A DNA stretch of 64,000 bases from CAMYMQ01 sp963730305 (GTDB lineage Bacteria > Pseudomonadota > Alphaproteobacteria > Bin65). The notes under the pieces are model-generated. The model made no database searches. It saw only the letters and a program-made list of their open reading frames with translations, and was not told where the DNA came from. Below, piece by piece: positions 1 through 8,426 of the stretch. The stretch is taken from NCBI GenBank assembly GCA_963730305.1, contig CAVSRB010000001.1, positions 1 through 64,000 of the forward strand. Reading direction: 5' to 3'. Every line of letters begins with the position of its first letter. The first letter of the stretch is position 1. The position numbers and the translations under genes were made by a program.

Positions 1-1277
1 CTTTTGACAAAGCCAAATCTCCTCAAAACGGATCGAGGGTGAAAAAGCACCTTTCCAACTGAAAAAACGAGCCGAAACCGGTCAGGTAGGACCTTTGTAG
101 ACCACGGCAGGGCGTTGGCGAGGCGCGAAAACCGTGCCTTTGCGCCGACCTGGGGATTTACCCCGCCGTTTGGGTGCCTGAGCGGGGGTCCCAATCTGGC
201 GAATAATGCGGCCAAAATCGCGCTGCACCATGGCTGGTGAGGGGAGCGGGTCTTTCATCTCGGGGAGCGAGCGCTCCCAAGGACGGGGCAAGCTGACCGC
301 TTCCTGGCGAGCGACCCAGAGTTGCAGGTAAGCCAGGTGAACCAGCCACCACCAACATTCTTCCTGCTGGGTATCCGGGGTCTGAAAACTGGTCAGCAGC
401 AAGCGCTGTTTGCCAAAGCGGAAGAAATGTTCCAGATCGTAGCGCTGGTTGTAAGCCTCGAAGATCTGCGTCAAGCTCGAGTTGGCGGCATTTCCGGCCC
501 ATGACGATCAGCCACATGGGTTGCTGGTAAGCCGGTTCGCCATCTGGGTTGAACAGACCAATGCGCACCAGGGTGAAAGGGTGCTGGTGCATCGGGAGGC
601 GCACCGGTTTGCGCTCGCCGCGCATGAGCAGGTCATACCAGGCTTCGACGACTACCCGATAGACTCTTTCCCCGACGACTGGTAAAGGTGGTCTGCACCG
701 CTTGGTCTGGAGGATGCCAGGTCTGCGGGTCGGGCAGCTTGAAGGGCTCGCCGAACCAGGTGGGATGGCCCTTGGCGCCAGGCGAATGGGGAGCAGCGGG
801 TGGCCGGTAGAAGGTGCGGTTGGAACGCACCCGAGTGATGGTCACCAGGTTCTTCTGAGAGCGGTTGGCGTGCAGGTAGCCAGGTTTGGAGTAGCTGCTG
901 TCCGCGACTTCAACGCACCACTGGCCGTAAAAAGGCAGCTCTTCATCGGCCAACAAGCTGCGCATTTGCTCTGCCCCAACCAGCTCTTTGTCCTGCCAGC
1001 TTGCCACCCGCCGGGTACTGAGCGGCACCACCCAGGTTTTCGCAGCCTGACAGGCTCGCTCGGGTAGACAGACCACATCCGAGTACTGATGCCCAATCGT
1101 GACCGGTTTGTTGCTCTTGAGCGGCATCGGCTGGTAGACATAACCGCGGTCTGGTAAGGTGACCGCATACGGACGAGCTCTGCGGGGTCACATCCACCCC
1201 CAGCAGCCAGAAGTCTCTCTCCTGGGGTGGGGGTAGATAGGGAGCTGCCAGTTGCGCCAGGCTTTTGCTCATCTCGT

Positions 1278-1283
1278 TGGGAT
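1278..1283. repeat. Target-site duplication of inner IS, left copy
   Basis: TGGGAT directly abuts the left inverted repeat of the inner IS and is repeated at 2760-2765 directly after the right inverted repeat. Confidence 0.85.
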
Positions 1284-1375
1284 CTTTAGTTTCCGGTAAC
1301 TGAAACTACTCCAAAATCAACTTGGAGCAGATTGAACCTTAAAAATTCTATGGAAAAGCTCGAATAAGAGCCGGT

Positions 1376-2740
1376 TCAGGCTAATCCGGGCTGTTTTGAG
1401 CGCCTGTGACCGAGAACACCCTTGGGCAAATGAGCGGTAACCGACGACTTTCGTCGAATGCGACTTGGGATAGGAGGTTGCAAGTCTGAGAAAGTCGTTC
1501 TGCCCAGCCAACGGCGTAAGCGCCCCGGGGTGCCTTTGGGATGGCGATCCCAAAACCCGGTCGGGATGGGAGGCAAGGTTGCCGCCAGATAGGTCTGCAT
1601 GGACCCGGCCAGCAAGGATAACTCGGGGAGGCGGTAGCAGCTCTCTTCTGCGGAGACAAACTGACGGTGAGCACCGACCATGTGCTTGGAAGCCAAGGGC
1701 AGCTGTTCAATGGGCCAGCGGTCGTGGTAGAAACCCCAGAAGTCAGCGCCACTCAGTTGCAGTGGGCAGGCCAACAGCCAGGGGGTTTCGAAACGAGGAT
1801 CATAGACGGCAACCACCGTGAAGGTTTGATGCTCCACCGATGGCTTGCACTCCCTGAGCACCAGCTCATCCCAGAACTCAGCCCGAAATTCAAGACCGAG
1901 ATGCTGCCAGGTTTCGACCCGGTCGGGAGGCGTGGCTGGGATCCGCTGGCCGTCGTAAGTGCGAGCCAGCGGACGCACCACCTCGCCATACTCGGCCGGA
2001 CGACCGCCTTCGTACTCTGGCAGGAAATTGCGTCGGGCGGTGAAGTTGGTGGCCAAACGCAGAACAAAGCGCGCCAGACCGGCCTGAAAGAGCGTTTTGA
2101 GCTTGAAACCCGCATCCAGGACCGGCATTTCATCTTCAGCCAGGTTTTCTGCCAGCTGGCGCAGCAGGCGGGTTTGAAGAGCCGTTTTTGAGGGATCGCT
2201 CAAATCCGCTCGGATCAGGTCTGTCAGCAGTGCCATGCGCTGCTGACCAACCCGCCCTACTCGCCCAACCATGCCAAATACAACGGCCGGTAATGCCTTG
2301 TCGGCTGCGGCATGATAATGCTTGCTCTTGAGCCCTTGCAGCCTCGGTCGCCAGTAGGCGGTCAGGTCAACCGCCTGGGTGTAGTAACCGGCATAGCGAG
2401 CAGCTTGCCACTCGCCTTGGTCAGTTACATAGGCTCGCCAGGCTTCCAGCAGTGTTTCGGTCTGCCAGGCTCCATAGCGCATCGCGGCCCACGCCCGGCG
2501 TACCTCTTCATCCTGCAAACCGACCTTTTTGAGCGCCGGAAACAGGGCCCCGCGACTGGCGTGCAAAGCGCCGCTAATGAGCATCCATAGAAATTGGTAA
2601 AGTGCTAAATTCGTACCGATAGGCAGTTGCTCTACAACTGCCGTCAAAGTTTGTATGGTATGATTTTGGATGTCGATGGTCTCACCTCCTGGTTGGATTT
2701 CTGCATCCTTTTCATACCAGAGGTGAGACCTTTTTATCAA
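1376..2740 (-). CDS. Inner IS transposase, IS4-superfamily DDE type
   Basis: This 454-residue protein cuts and rejoins the ends of the inner IS. Visible catalytic candidates are the Asp in MPVLDAGFK (about residue 208), the Asp in VAVYDPRFETPW, and the Y-(2)-R-(3)-E-(6)-K block YHDRWPIEQLPLASK near residue 340. It is a different lineage from the outer transposase, since the sequences are not similar outside this signature. The open frame begins with a TTG, but the best ribosome site (AGGAGGTGAG, minus strand around 2717-2726) lies inside it, just before ATC-GAC-ATC, so the true start is uncertain. The C-terminal 60 residues are basic. The frame is unbroken, so the enzyme may be functional. 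Confidence 0.85.
   Translation of the reverse strand: MIKRSHLWYEKDAEIQPGGETIDIQNHTIQTLTAVVEQLPIGTNLALYQFLWMLISGALHASRGALFPALKKVGLQDEEVRRAWAAMRYGAWQTETLLEAWRAYVTDQGEWQAARYAGYYTQAVDLTAYWRPRLQGLKSKHYHAAADKALPAVVFGMVGRVGRVGQQRMALLTDLIRADLSDPSKTALQTRLLRQLAENLAEDEMPVLDAGFKLKTLFQAGLARFVLRLATNFTARRNFLPEYEGGRPAEYGEVVRPLARTYDGQRIPATPPDRVETWQHLGLEFRAEFWDELVLRECKPSVEHQTFTVVAVYDPRFETPWLLACPLQLSGADFWGFYHDRWPIEQLPLASKHMVGAHRQFVSAEESCYRLPELSLLAGSMQTYLAATLPPIPTGFWDRHPKGTPGRLRRWLGRTTFSDLQPPIPSRIRRKSSVTAHLPKGVLGHRRSKQPGLA
2678..2730 (-). promoter_or_regulatory. Hairpin sequestering the inner transposase ribosome site
   Basis: GGTCTCACCTC at 2678-2688 and GAGGTGAGACC at 2720-2730 are perfect 11-bp inverted arms with a 31-base gap. 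On the minus-strand transcript the second-transcribed arm overlaps the AGGAGGTGAG ribosome site. A transcript entering from outside the IS would fold and hide this site. IS10 and IS50 use the same kind of structure to stop read-through transcripts from making transposase; that this hairpin does so is inference. Confidence 0.55.
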
Positions 2741-2759
2741 GTTTTAGCGGAAACTAAAG

Positions 2760-2765
2760 TGGGAT
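2760..2765. repeat. Target-site duplication of inner IS, right copy
   Basis: TGGGAT, the mate of 1278-1283. In the host transposase these bases encode part of the Asp-Pro codons (GATCCCA on the minus strand). Confidence 0.85.
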
Positions 2766-3019
2766 CAAAGTCTGCGATAGCTTTGAACACCGAAGTATGC
2801 TCCCGCGGGAAGCAGGCTTCCAGGCTCAGTTCCACCACGGAGCGGGCCCGCGTATTGCTGCTCAGAGCATCGACCAAATTCATCGAGGCGTCGGCTCGTT
2901 TGGTAAAGTTCTGGTAAACTTGTTGCCGGAACTGCGCTAATTGAGCGGCATTTTCTTGAGCGATCATGCCTTCAGTTATACGCAGTTCTTCCTTTTTGTC
3001 AAATTTTATCTAAAGTCCA

Positions 3020-3813
3020 ATTGTCTACCCGACCGGTTTTATCTTTCATATGGGCAGATGCGGCTCGACGGTGCTCTCCAAAGCGCTGGCCCGGTCGCCG
3101 CATGATCTCGTGATCAGTGAAGCCCCGCCGCATTACCTGATTTGGAAATTCTTGCAGGGGGATTGGCTCAAGCCGCTTGATTACAGTCAGGAGAATTTCA
3201 CGATTTACAGGAATATCGTACTGGCGATGGGCCGCAGGCGATTATCAGACCAGTTGGCCCACTTCATCAAATACACTACGTACAACATCCTGCTAATCGA
3301 ATTCATCCACGCTGTTTTTCCTGACGTACCCTGCCTCTTCCTGTATCGCGACCCAGCAGAAGTGATGGTGTCCTATCTCAGGAAAGGTACGGGCTGGTTC
3401 AGATTCAAAAACGCAGAGCTCGGAGCCTTTACGACGGGTTGCTCCATCGAAGAAACCAGGGCGATGAACCAAATGGCTTTCATCGAAAAATTCTTAATCC
3501 GGTTCATCTCAGCAGCTTTGAATGCCTCTGTTGAAGATTTGCATTTCCTCAACTACGATCAACTCACCCCGCGAAATTTTGAAGCAATTCTGAACGTTTT
3601 AACTACACCATATCTCCCGATCAAGTGGCTTTAATGCGGAGGCAATTCAACTTCTACTCCAGAGACGACAGCGATAACACCCTGTTCGTCCCAGACAAAG
3701 ACGCCAAACAAAGCGAGATTACAACCGAGATTAGAAGCTGCGTTGAAGAAGAGCTTACCAGCTTGTACGATCAACTAGAACGGTCTGAAAAGAACCTGGC
3801 GAGTATTTGGTAA
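3020..3813 (+). pseudogene. Sulfotransferase-family protein, 5' cut by IS and frameshifted
   Basis: The reading frame opens right at the outer IS end (in-frame stop at 3011) and continues IVYPTGFIFHMGRCGSTVL. GRCGSTVLSKAL matches the phosphate-binding loop that holds the PAPS 5'-phosphosulfate in sulfotransferases, and LFLYRDPAEVMVSYL matches the 3'-phosphate-binding motif (R then S). The first 20 to 40 residues are missing, replaced by the IS. Near 3594-3597 (a TTTT run) the frame shifts by one: NYTISPDQVALMRRQFNFYS continues in the next frame to 3813. Small-molecule sulfotransfer is the family role; the substrate is unknown. Truncation of the N-terminus makes it a pseudogene whether or not the frameshift is a sequencing error. 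Confidence 0.75.
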
Positions 3814-3854
3814 CAGCGATACCGAGGAGCCCAGTACTAGGTCCGCCAATTTAC

Positions 3855-4208
3855 TCACTGGGCGTCCTCCCAAGAGGCGTGAATGAAACGAGCCCCTGGA
3901 TCCAGGGGCTCGCATGGGTTACATACTTTTCGATCTGTACAGCAGGCGCTACTCCGCCAGAGGGGGCCTCCGACCACCGGGGTCGGGATCATGTCTTCCA
4001 GGATCATCTCAAGGGCCATGGTGTGGCTGCAACGGCCGCGGGTTATAAAGAAGTCGCAGTCACATTCAAATTCTCCATCATGGAAACGGACGGTATGGGG
4101 GTTGTTGGCACCATCAAAGGTAACCGCAAACAATTTAAAGCGTATACGTTCACGTTCTTCAGCGTAGCGTTTCGCTTTTTCGATCTTACCGATCAACCCA
4201 TAATCCAT
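3855..4208 (-). CDS. Small SWIM zinc-finger protein
   Basis: The start has a strong ribosome site (AAAGGAGAGTAAATAAA before ATG). Residues 30-65 hold a SWIM-type zinc site: FECDCDFFITRGRCSHTMAL, that is C-x-C then C-x-H, the arrangement used in SWIM domains for nucleic-acid or protein binding. The N-terminal MDYGLIGKIEKAKRYAEE is probably a helix that precedes the finger. No enzyme domain is present, so it is most likely a small DNA-, RNA- or protein-binding factor; its partner is unknown. The frame runs through a strong hairpin (3889-3912) that should lie after the stop codon, so the last 25 or so residues are doubtful and an indel near 3930-3960 is likely. It lies behind an unusual leader (4320-4457). 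Confidence 0.7.
   Translation of the reverse strand: MDYGLIGKIEKAKRYAEERERIRFKLFAVTFDGANNPHTVRFHDGEFECDCDFFITRGRCSHTMALEMILEDMIPTPVVGGPLWRSSACCTDRKVCNPCEPLDPGARFIHASWEDAQ
3889..3912 (-). terminator. Palindromic terminator hairpin after the SWIM gene
   Basis: CGAGCCCCTGG at 3889-3899 pairs with CCAGGGGCTCG at 3902-3912, a near-perfect 24-base palindrome. On the minus strand it is followed by TTTCATT. It probably ends SWIM-gene transcription. Confidence 0.6.
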
Positions 4209-4320
4209 TTTATTTACTCTCCTTTTTTAGTGGATTGGAATTATCGAATAACGCTAACCCGCTATGAGGGGTTTCTCATCCCAAGATAGCCAAAGAGGAC
4301 GCTTGTAAATGGTCAGAAAA

Positions 4321-4357
4321 AATAAAAAAAGGCTCGCGGAAAGACACGCGTGCCTTT
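4321..4357 (-). terminator. Intrinsic terminator / attenuator in the SWIM gene leader
   Basis: On the minus strand the arms AAAGGC and GCCTTT (4352-4357 and 4328-4333) plus an inner CGCG/CGCG pair (4347-4350, 4335-4338) form a hairpin followed by a long T run (TTTTTTTATTTTTT, 4330 downward). It stands between a good promoter (4429-4457) and the SWIM start at 4208, so it can either end a short RNA of about 100 bases or act as an attenuator. Confidence 0.65.
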
Positions 4358-4399
4358 CTATCCCCAACCGGAAATATTCCTTTGTTGCTCCTCTCGCAT
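4358..4399 (-). CDS. Candidate 13-residue leader peptide
   Basis: ATG at 4399 follows a perfect AGGAGG (forward CCTCCT, 4410-4415) by 10 bases. The peptide reads MREEQQRNISGWG and stops with TAG at 4358, exactly where the terminator stem begins. The position, strong ribosome site and immediate terminator are what a transcription-attenuation leader peptide looks like. There is one Trp and no run of any amino acid other than paired Glu and Gln, so the signal sensed is unclear. Existence is inferred from sequence layout only. Confidence 0.45.
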   Translation of the reverse strand: MREEQQRNISGWG

Positions 4400-4428
4400 A
4401 TTTCCTGATCCTCCTATATTCTGTAATC

Positions 4429-4457
4429 AGTATAAGCCGAGTCAAGAGGAAAGTCAA
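4429..4457 (-). promoter_or_regulatory. Sigma-70-type promoter for the leader and SWIM gene
   Basis: On the minus strand TTGACT (4457-4452), 17 bases, then TATACT (4434-4429). This is close to consensus in both boxes with ideal spacing. Transcription would start near 4421, only a few bases before the leader AGGAGG. Confidence 0.7.
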
Positions 4458-4557
4458 CAGAGCGCGTGGGTAATTTAGCTTCTCTTTAAGGCTTGCGCCC
4501 CTGGGGGAGCCGAGGTGAGCCGGTCGAACGGCTTTAGACCAGCTCACCAACCCAAGG

Positions 4558-4932
4558 TCAATTCTTCTTCAATTCATCTTTGAGGATCATGCTGAGCACG
4601 ATGCTCACCAGGCTGACAACCACGCCGCCGAGCAATGCAGCCCAGAAGTTATCCACGGTAAAGCCGACGCCAAAAGCATTGCCGATCAATCCGGACAGGT
4701 AAAAGAGCAGGGTGTTGATCAGCAGCGTGAACAGCCCCAAGGTGAGAATAATCAACGGGCAGGTCAAGATGGTCAGCAAGGGGCGCAGCAAGGCGTTGAC
4801 CAGGCCGAAGATCAGGGCCAGCCAGATAAACGAGAGCCAGTTGGGGTTTTGGGCCACGACCCCGGGCACAAGGTAGATGGCGGCGTAGAGCGCCACCGTG
4901 TTGATCGCCCAGCGAATAATGAAACAATTCAT
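4558..4932 (-). CDS. Four-helix membrane protein, phage-holin-IV/YvlD-like
   Basis: The 124-residue protein starting MNCFIIRWAINTVALYAAIY has about four membrane segments: roughly residues 5-25, 32-50, 55-80 and 90-118. The short loop FGLVNALLRPLLTILTCPLI, with conserved N-x-LLRP, is the hallmark of the YvlD / holin-IV-like family. These are small inner-membrane proteins of unknown function, despite the phage-holin family name; no phage genes are nearby. I chose the start at 4932 rather than an upstream start because GAAAGGAGA lies at the right distance. It is probably monocistronic, with the SWIM leader promoter just downstream. Confidence 0.8.
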   Translation of the reverse strand: MNCFIIRWAINTVALYAAIYLVPGVVAQNPNWLSFIWLALIFGLVNALLRPLLTILTCPLIILTLGLFTLLINTLLFYLSGLIGNAFGVGFTVDNFWAALLGGVVVSLVSIVLSMILKDELKKN

Positions 4933-5031
4933 CAGCGTTCTCCTTTCAGAATAAGACTTACGCGGTTGGTAGGAGGGGGAAACCATCCTAAATTCCCCAA
5001 ATCAATTCTCGAACTGCACAACTTCTACAGT

Positions 5032-5707
5032 CTATCTCTTCTTTTCTAGCGCGGCCAGGCGGTCGGCGCGGCGGGTAGGCTCCGGCAGGCGATAGCCGCC
5101 GCTGCAGTCTAAGACCAGGCGGACGGCGGTGGGCAGATCGATGCGGTGCCCGACGGAAACGTACACAGGGCGGACGTTGCTGCGGGTGCGCACGGCCATG
5201 CCGATTACCTCTCCATCATCGAGCAGTTCGGCAGTGCTGCCCGCCTCCAACTCCAGCGGAGCGTGTTTTCCGACCAGCACGGACTTAGCGCAGCCGATGG
5301 TCGGTATGTCGAGCAGCACTCCCAGGTGGCAGGCCAGGCCCAACCGCCGCGGGTGCGCCAGTCCATGACCGTCTACTATTAATACGTCGGGAAGCCGGTC
5401 GAGTCGCGCCAGAGCCGCCAGGATTCCGGGAGCTTCCCGGAAAGAAAGCAGCCCGGGGATGTAGGGGAAGTTGAGCGGTTCGTGCGCGGCGGCCTGCTGC
5501 CGGGTTTCGAGCGTTTCAAGGTCCAGGACCACCGCGGCGACGACGATGCTCTCCCGGGTAAAAGCGGCGTCCACCCCGCCTACGGTCTGTAGCTGCTCCA
5601 GAGGCAGGGCTCGGACCATGACCTTTTCACGCAGCGTTTGCTGGATCCGGCGCGCCCTCCGCCGGCGATAGATCCCACCGGTGAGCGTGATGGAGGGATA
5701 AAGCCAT
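5032..5707 (-). CDS. nfi: Endonuclease V (deoxyinosine 3'-endonuclease), one frameshift
   Basis: Endonuclease V nicks DNA next to deoxyinosine to start repair of deaminated adenine. The core VGGVDAAF, LPDVLIVDGHGLAHPRRLGLACHLGVLL and IGCAKSVLVG matches the family, including the metal-binding Asp in GGVDAAF, the Asp-Gly-His-Gly block and the Lys in AKS. From the ATG at 5707 the protein reads MALSLHHAHRWDLSPAEG, then needs removal of one G in the GGG at minus-strand 5655-5657 to continue ARRIQQTLREK; this restores the usual family N-terminus and a length of about 224 residues. It starts 2 bases past the stop of the ABC permease, so it is the last gene of that operon. The frameshift is probably a sequencing error. 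Confidence 0.85.
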
Positions 5708-5708
5708 G

Positions 5709-6561
5709 TCAATACGTGGAGAGACCGCCCGAATGCCGGGCCTGGTCCTCCGCCAGCCGGTAGAGCCAATAACCCAGCAGCGGCATGAGCAGCCCGAAAA
5801 CGGTGACGACGACGATCTCGACCTCGATCGAGGCCAGTTCGGGAAAGCCCGGCGGGTAGCCCATCAACGTGGAGCGAAAGGCGTCCACGGCGTACGCCAG
5901 GGGAATCACCCGGGAGACCGCCCGCAGCACGGCAGGCAGCGCGCTAAAGGGGAAGAAATTGGCGCATACGACCAGGAAGGCGAACTGGAGCAGGTTGGCC
6001 ATAGTCTCGGCGGTGCCCTTAATTCGCAAGGTGAGCGCGGCAAAGGCGAAACCGATCCCGAAGGTGCCCGACAGGCTCATGACCAGCAGATAAAGCCCAA
6101 GGCCGGGGTTCTCGAAAGGCAGCCGGCCGATCATGAAGGCCATCAGCGCGGCCCCGGCAATGCTGACCAGACCGGTCCACAGCAGGGTATTGGTGACGCG
6201 GGCAACCAGGCTGGCGAACTTACTGGCCGGGCTGAGGTAGAGCTGCTCCAGGGTGCCCTGCAGCTGTTCGTTGCGCACATTGTAGCCGATAGCCCACAAA
6301 GTATCGCTGAGGAAGAGGAACAATATGAAGCCGTATACGGCGACCCCGGCAGCCGCGCTGCTGAAGCCGGCGTCAACCTGCGTTCCCGTTGCGGAGGCGC
6401 GTGGGAAAAAAGTGCTGCCGCCCAGGGTGAAGATCGCCACGATCAGGAAGACCTGCCCAAAGGAAGCCACAAAATTCACCGGATAGCGCGCCATGACGAT
6501 CAGTCTCTTTGCGCGCCATGGCCCAGAAGGCGTTCAGGTAGTTACGCGCAGCGCTGCCCAT
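5709..6561 (-). CDS. ABC-2 type exporter permease, second subunit, one frameshift
   Basis: About six membrane segments and the ABC-2 fold identify a membrane subunit of an ABC exporter. The N-terminus MGSAARNYLNAFWAMARKET starts at 6561 and shifts frame near 6497-6502 into LIVMARYPVNFVASFGQVFL. With one base removed the protein is about 283 residues, the same size as its upstream neighbour (282), which supports the repair. Features include ESNVRNEQLQGTLEQLYLSP-like cytoplasmic loop (NEQLQGTLEQLYLSP), typical of drug- and polysaccharide-exporter permeases that contact the ATPase. It follows the first permease by 10 bases and the pair probably forms a heterodimer. The cargo is unknown. Confidence 0.8.
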
Positions 6562-6570
6562 AGACCAGCC

Positions 6571-7419
6571 TCAAAACTGCCCGACGCCCTCGTTGCGCCG
6601 CAGATTGAGCTCCACCCGGCTGAACAACCAGTAACCGAAGAAAGGAGCGACCAGCAGGAAAACCCACAAGACAGCGAAGTCGAAGTACCACTCGCCAAAG
6701 AAGTAGCCAACCCCCAACAAGGAAGCGCGCACGCCGTTGGTCATCCAGGTCGGCGGGAAAAGCAAGGCCGCCGCTCTGAACACCGGGGGGAAAAAGGCGA
6801 TCGGGAAAAAGACGCCCATCAAGAAGCTCACCCCCCACTGCATCACGTTGATCAGCGAATTGGCCTCCTTGACCTTGAGGATCACCGCGCCGAAGAGCAG
6901 GGTCATGCTGTAAAGCGGGACCAGACCCACCAGGATGAATAGAAATGCGATCAGGATATCGCCCTGAAAGGGGTTCACCCCCAGGATCGCGGAACCCAAC
7001 AAATAAGCAACCACCGACGACAGCACGCCGCGCAGGCAGCTGTACACTGCGGTGCCGGCTGCCACCCAAATGCGGTGGGTCGGGGTGAGGTAGAGCGCTT
7101 CCAGGGTACCGGTCTCCTGCTCCCAACGCAGCCAGTTAGCGATATGCCAGAAGGCGTAGGAGACGATGGTGAAGGCGCTAGAGCCGATCAGCATGTATGC
7201 GACGTAGTTGTCGGTGCCGGTGTTCTGTTTGAAGACCTCCCCGGCGGAAGGGCCGGCGGTCGCCCGGCCGAGCAAGATGGGCATCGCCGCGAAAACAATG
7301 GGAATGACGATGTCCACGACGAGCTGGCCCGGGTAGCGGCTGATGTTGATCAGGCGCATGCGGGCGCTGGCCAGGACGATCGACGGGTATTTACGCCAGG
7401 CGGGAGAGAAAATCGTCAT
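6571..7419 (-). CDS. ABC-2 type exporter permease, first subunit
   Basis: The 282-residue protein has six predicted membrane helices (first near residues 30-50 after a basic N-terminus) and a loop WEQETGTLEALYLTPTHR that is clearly paralogous to the loop of the next permease (NEQLQGTLEQLYLSP). This loop is the coupling region of ABC-2 permeases. It begins 2 bases after the ATPase stop. With the ATPase at 7422 and the second permease at 5709 it makes a complete heteromeric exporter. Family members export drugs, lantibiotics or lipids; nothing here specifies which. Confidence 0.85.
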   Translation of the reverse strand: MTIFSPAWRKYPSIVLASARMRLINISRYPGQLVVDIVIPIVFAAMPILLGRATAGPSAGEVFKQNTGTDNYVAYMLIGSSAFTIVSYAFWHIANWLRWEQETGTLEALYLTPTHRIWVAAGTAVYSCLRGVLSSVVAYLLGSAILGVNPFQGDILIAFLFILVGLVPLYSMTLLFGAVILKVKEANSLINVMQWGVSFLMGVFFPIAFFPPVFRAAALLFPPTWMTNGVRASLLGVGYFFGEWYFDFAVLWVFLLVAPFFGYWLFSRVELNLRRNEGVGQF

Positions 7420-7421
7420 TT

Positions 7422-8426
7422 TCAGCGCAGCCGGGTGTCCTCTGCCAGGGTGCGGCCCGTCTTGGTGATAAAGACGTCCTCCAGGGTGACCTCTTCCGGA
7501 GAGATCTTGCGGATCACCGCGCCGGAGCCGGTCAGCGCGTTGATGATCTCGGGCAGGTAGTCGCGCTGGTTAGCGGTCACAATGGTAAGCAGGTCCCCGC
7601 CGTCTTGGGCCGTGCGGGTAGCCGTGCGTACCGCCGGCAAGCCCTGCACGGCGGTGAGCGCCTGGTTGGGGACGACGCCTTCTACGCGGGTGACCTGTTC
7701 GCGCTGGAGAGAGGCCTTCAATTCCGCCACCGTGCCTAAGGCCAGCAGCTCGCCGTGGTCGATGATCGCCACCCGGTCGCACAAGGTCTCGGCCTCGGAC
7801 ATGATGTGAGTCGTATAGATCACCGTCTTGCCCGCAGCGTTCAGGTCGCGAACGATGGCGCGCAGCTCGCTGGCCGACGGCACATCCAGGGTATTGGTCG
7901 GCTCGTCCAGCACCAGCAAGGGAGCATCGTTGACCAGGGCTTTGCCGAACGCCAGTTTCATCTTCTGCCCGGAGGAATACGTCTCGACGGTGCGATCGGC
8001 AATATCGTCCAGCTCCAGCAGGGTGAGGATCTGCTGCGCTCTGCGGCGACGTTCGGGCGGGGGCAGGTGGTACAAGGCGCCGAAATATTCCAGGTTCTCG
8101 CGCGCAGTCAGCTTCCAGTACAGGCCGCGCTCGCCCATCAACATACAACCAACGGTGGCGCGCACCTGGTTCTCCTGTCGCTGGACGTGATAATCATTTA
8201 CCCAGACATCCCCCGAGCTGGGCAGCAGTAAAGTGGTCAGGATCTTGATTAACGTGGTCTTGCCGGCGCCGTTCGGCCCGAGCAGCCCGAAGATCTCCCC
8301 CGGTTCGACCTGCAGAGATACGCCTTTTAGCGCCTCGACGCTGCTCTTCTTCGAGCGGAAAATGCCCTGGCGCTGGCGGACGAGGTACTGCTTGGCGAGG
8401 TTCTCGATACGGACGGAACCCCTCAC
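7422..8426 (-). CDS. ABC transporter ATP-binding subunit
   Basis: I start at the GTG at 8426, which overlaps the acetyltransferase stop (GTGA); this gives 334 residues beginning VRGSVRIENLAKQYLVRQRQ. Walker A is GPNGAGKTT, Walker B is LLVLDEPTNTLD, the H-loop is in IYTTHIMSEAE, and the signature is YSSGQKMKLAFG, a common variant of LSGGQ in ABC-2 exporters. A C-terminal domain of about 90 residues after the nucleotide-binding domain is typical of exporter ATPases. It powers the two adjacent permeases. An upstream extension of the frame is a shadow of the acetyltransferase gene and is excluded. Confidence 0.9.
   Translation of the reverse strand: MRGSVRIENLAKQYLVRQRQGIFRSKKSSVEALKGVSLQVEPGEIFGLLGPNGAGKTTLIKILTTLLLPSSGDVWVNDYHVQRQENQVRATVGCMLMGERGLYWKLTARENLEYFGALYHLPPPERRRRAQQILTLLELDDIADRTVETYSSGQKMKLAFGKALVNDAPLLVLDEPTNTLDVPSASELRAIVRDLNAAGKTVIYTTHIMSEAETLCDRVAIIDHGELLALGTVAELKASLQREQVTRVEGVVPNQALTAVQGLPAVRTATRTAQDGGDLLTIVTANQRDYLPEIINALTGSGAVIRKISPEEVTLEDVFITKTGRTLAEDTRLR

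Larger units (their letters stand above)
1284..2759 (-). mobile_element. Inner IS4-like insertion sequence, complete
   Basis: Both termini are visible. The left end reads CTTTAGTTTCCGGTAA and the right end, read inward on the other strand, CTTTAGTTTCCGCTAA: 15 of 16 positions match. The element is 1476 bp and is flanked by a 6-bp direct duplication TGGGAT (1278-1283 and 2760-2765). It carries one transposase gene on the minus strand. The intact ends, duplication and open frame suggest a recent insertion. Excising the element plus one duplication restores the host transposase frame, which independently confirms the boundaries. Confidence 0.92.
82..2967 (-). pseudogene. Outer IS transposase, split by inner IS and frameshifted
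   Basis: Reading from 2967 the protein starts MIAQENAAQLAQFRQQVYQN and runs to ADFDP at the inner IS. Removing 1284-2765 (element plus one target copy) joins the frame as DFDPNEMSKSLAQ, so the gene was intact at this point before insertion. The rest passes through three frames: 1277 to about 1130, 1127 to about 640, then about 625 to 475 and 474 to 82. The last part carries YNQRYDLEHFFRFGKQ, the Y-R-E-K catalytic signature. N-terminal FRQQVYQNFTKRADA, middle PYLPPPQERDFWLLGVDVT and this C-terminus fit one full-length DDE transposase of about 450 residues. With an insertion and at least three frameshifts it cannot be active here. Confidence 0.85.
1..3013 (-). mobile_element. Outer IS4-like insertion sequence, left end off the window, interrupted by an inner IS
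   Basis: A transposase split in two parts (N-terminus 2967-2766, rest 1277-82) frames this element. Its right end lies near 3013, where TTTGTCAAATTTTATCTAAAG-like sequence meets the broken sulfotransferase gene. The window opens with CTTTTGACAAAG, which matches the inverse of that right end over TTTGACAAA, so the left terminus is probably at or just outside base 1. The transposase has the Y-(2)-R-(3)-E-(6)-K signature of the IS4 superfamily. Exact ends and target duplication cannot be fixed because the left flank is missing. Confidence 0.7.

Noticed and set aside
4254..4550. Minus-strand 98-residue open frame between SWIM and the membrane protein
   Set aside because: It crosses the promoter and terminator of the leader and has no ribosome site or motif.
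5706..6563. Plus-strand open frames over the ABC permeases
   Set aside because: Antisense shadows; hydrophilic, repeat-rich composition with no motif.
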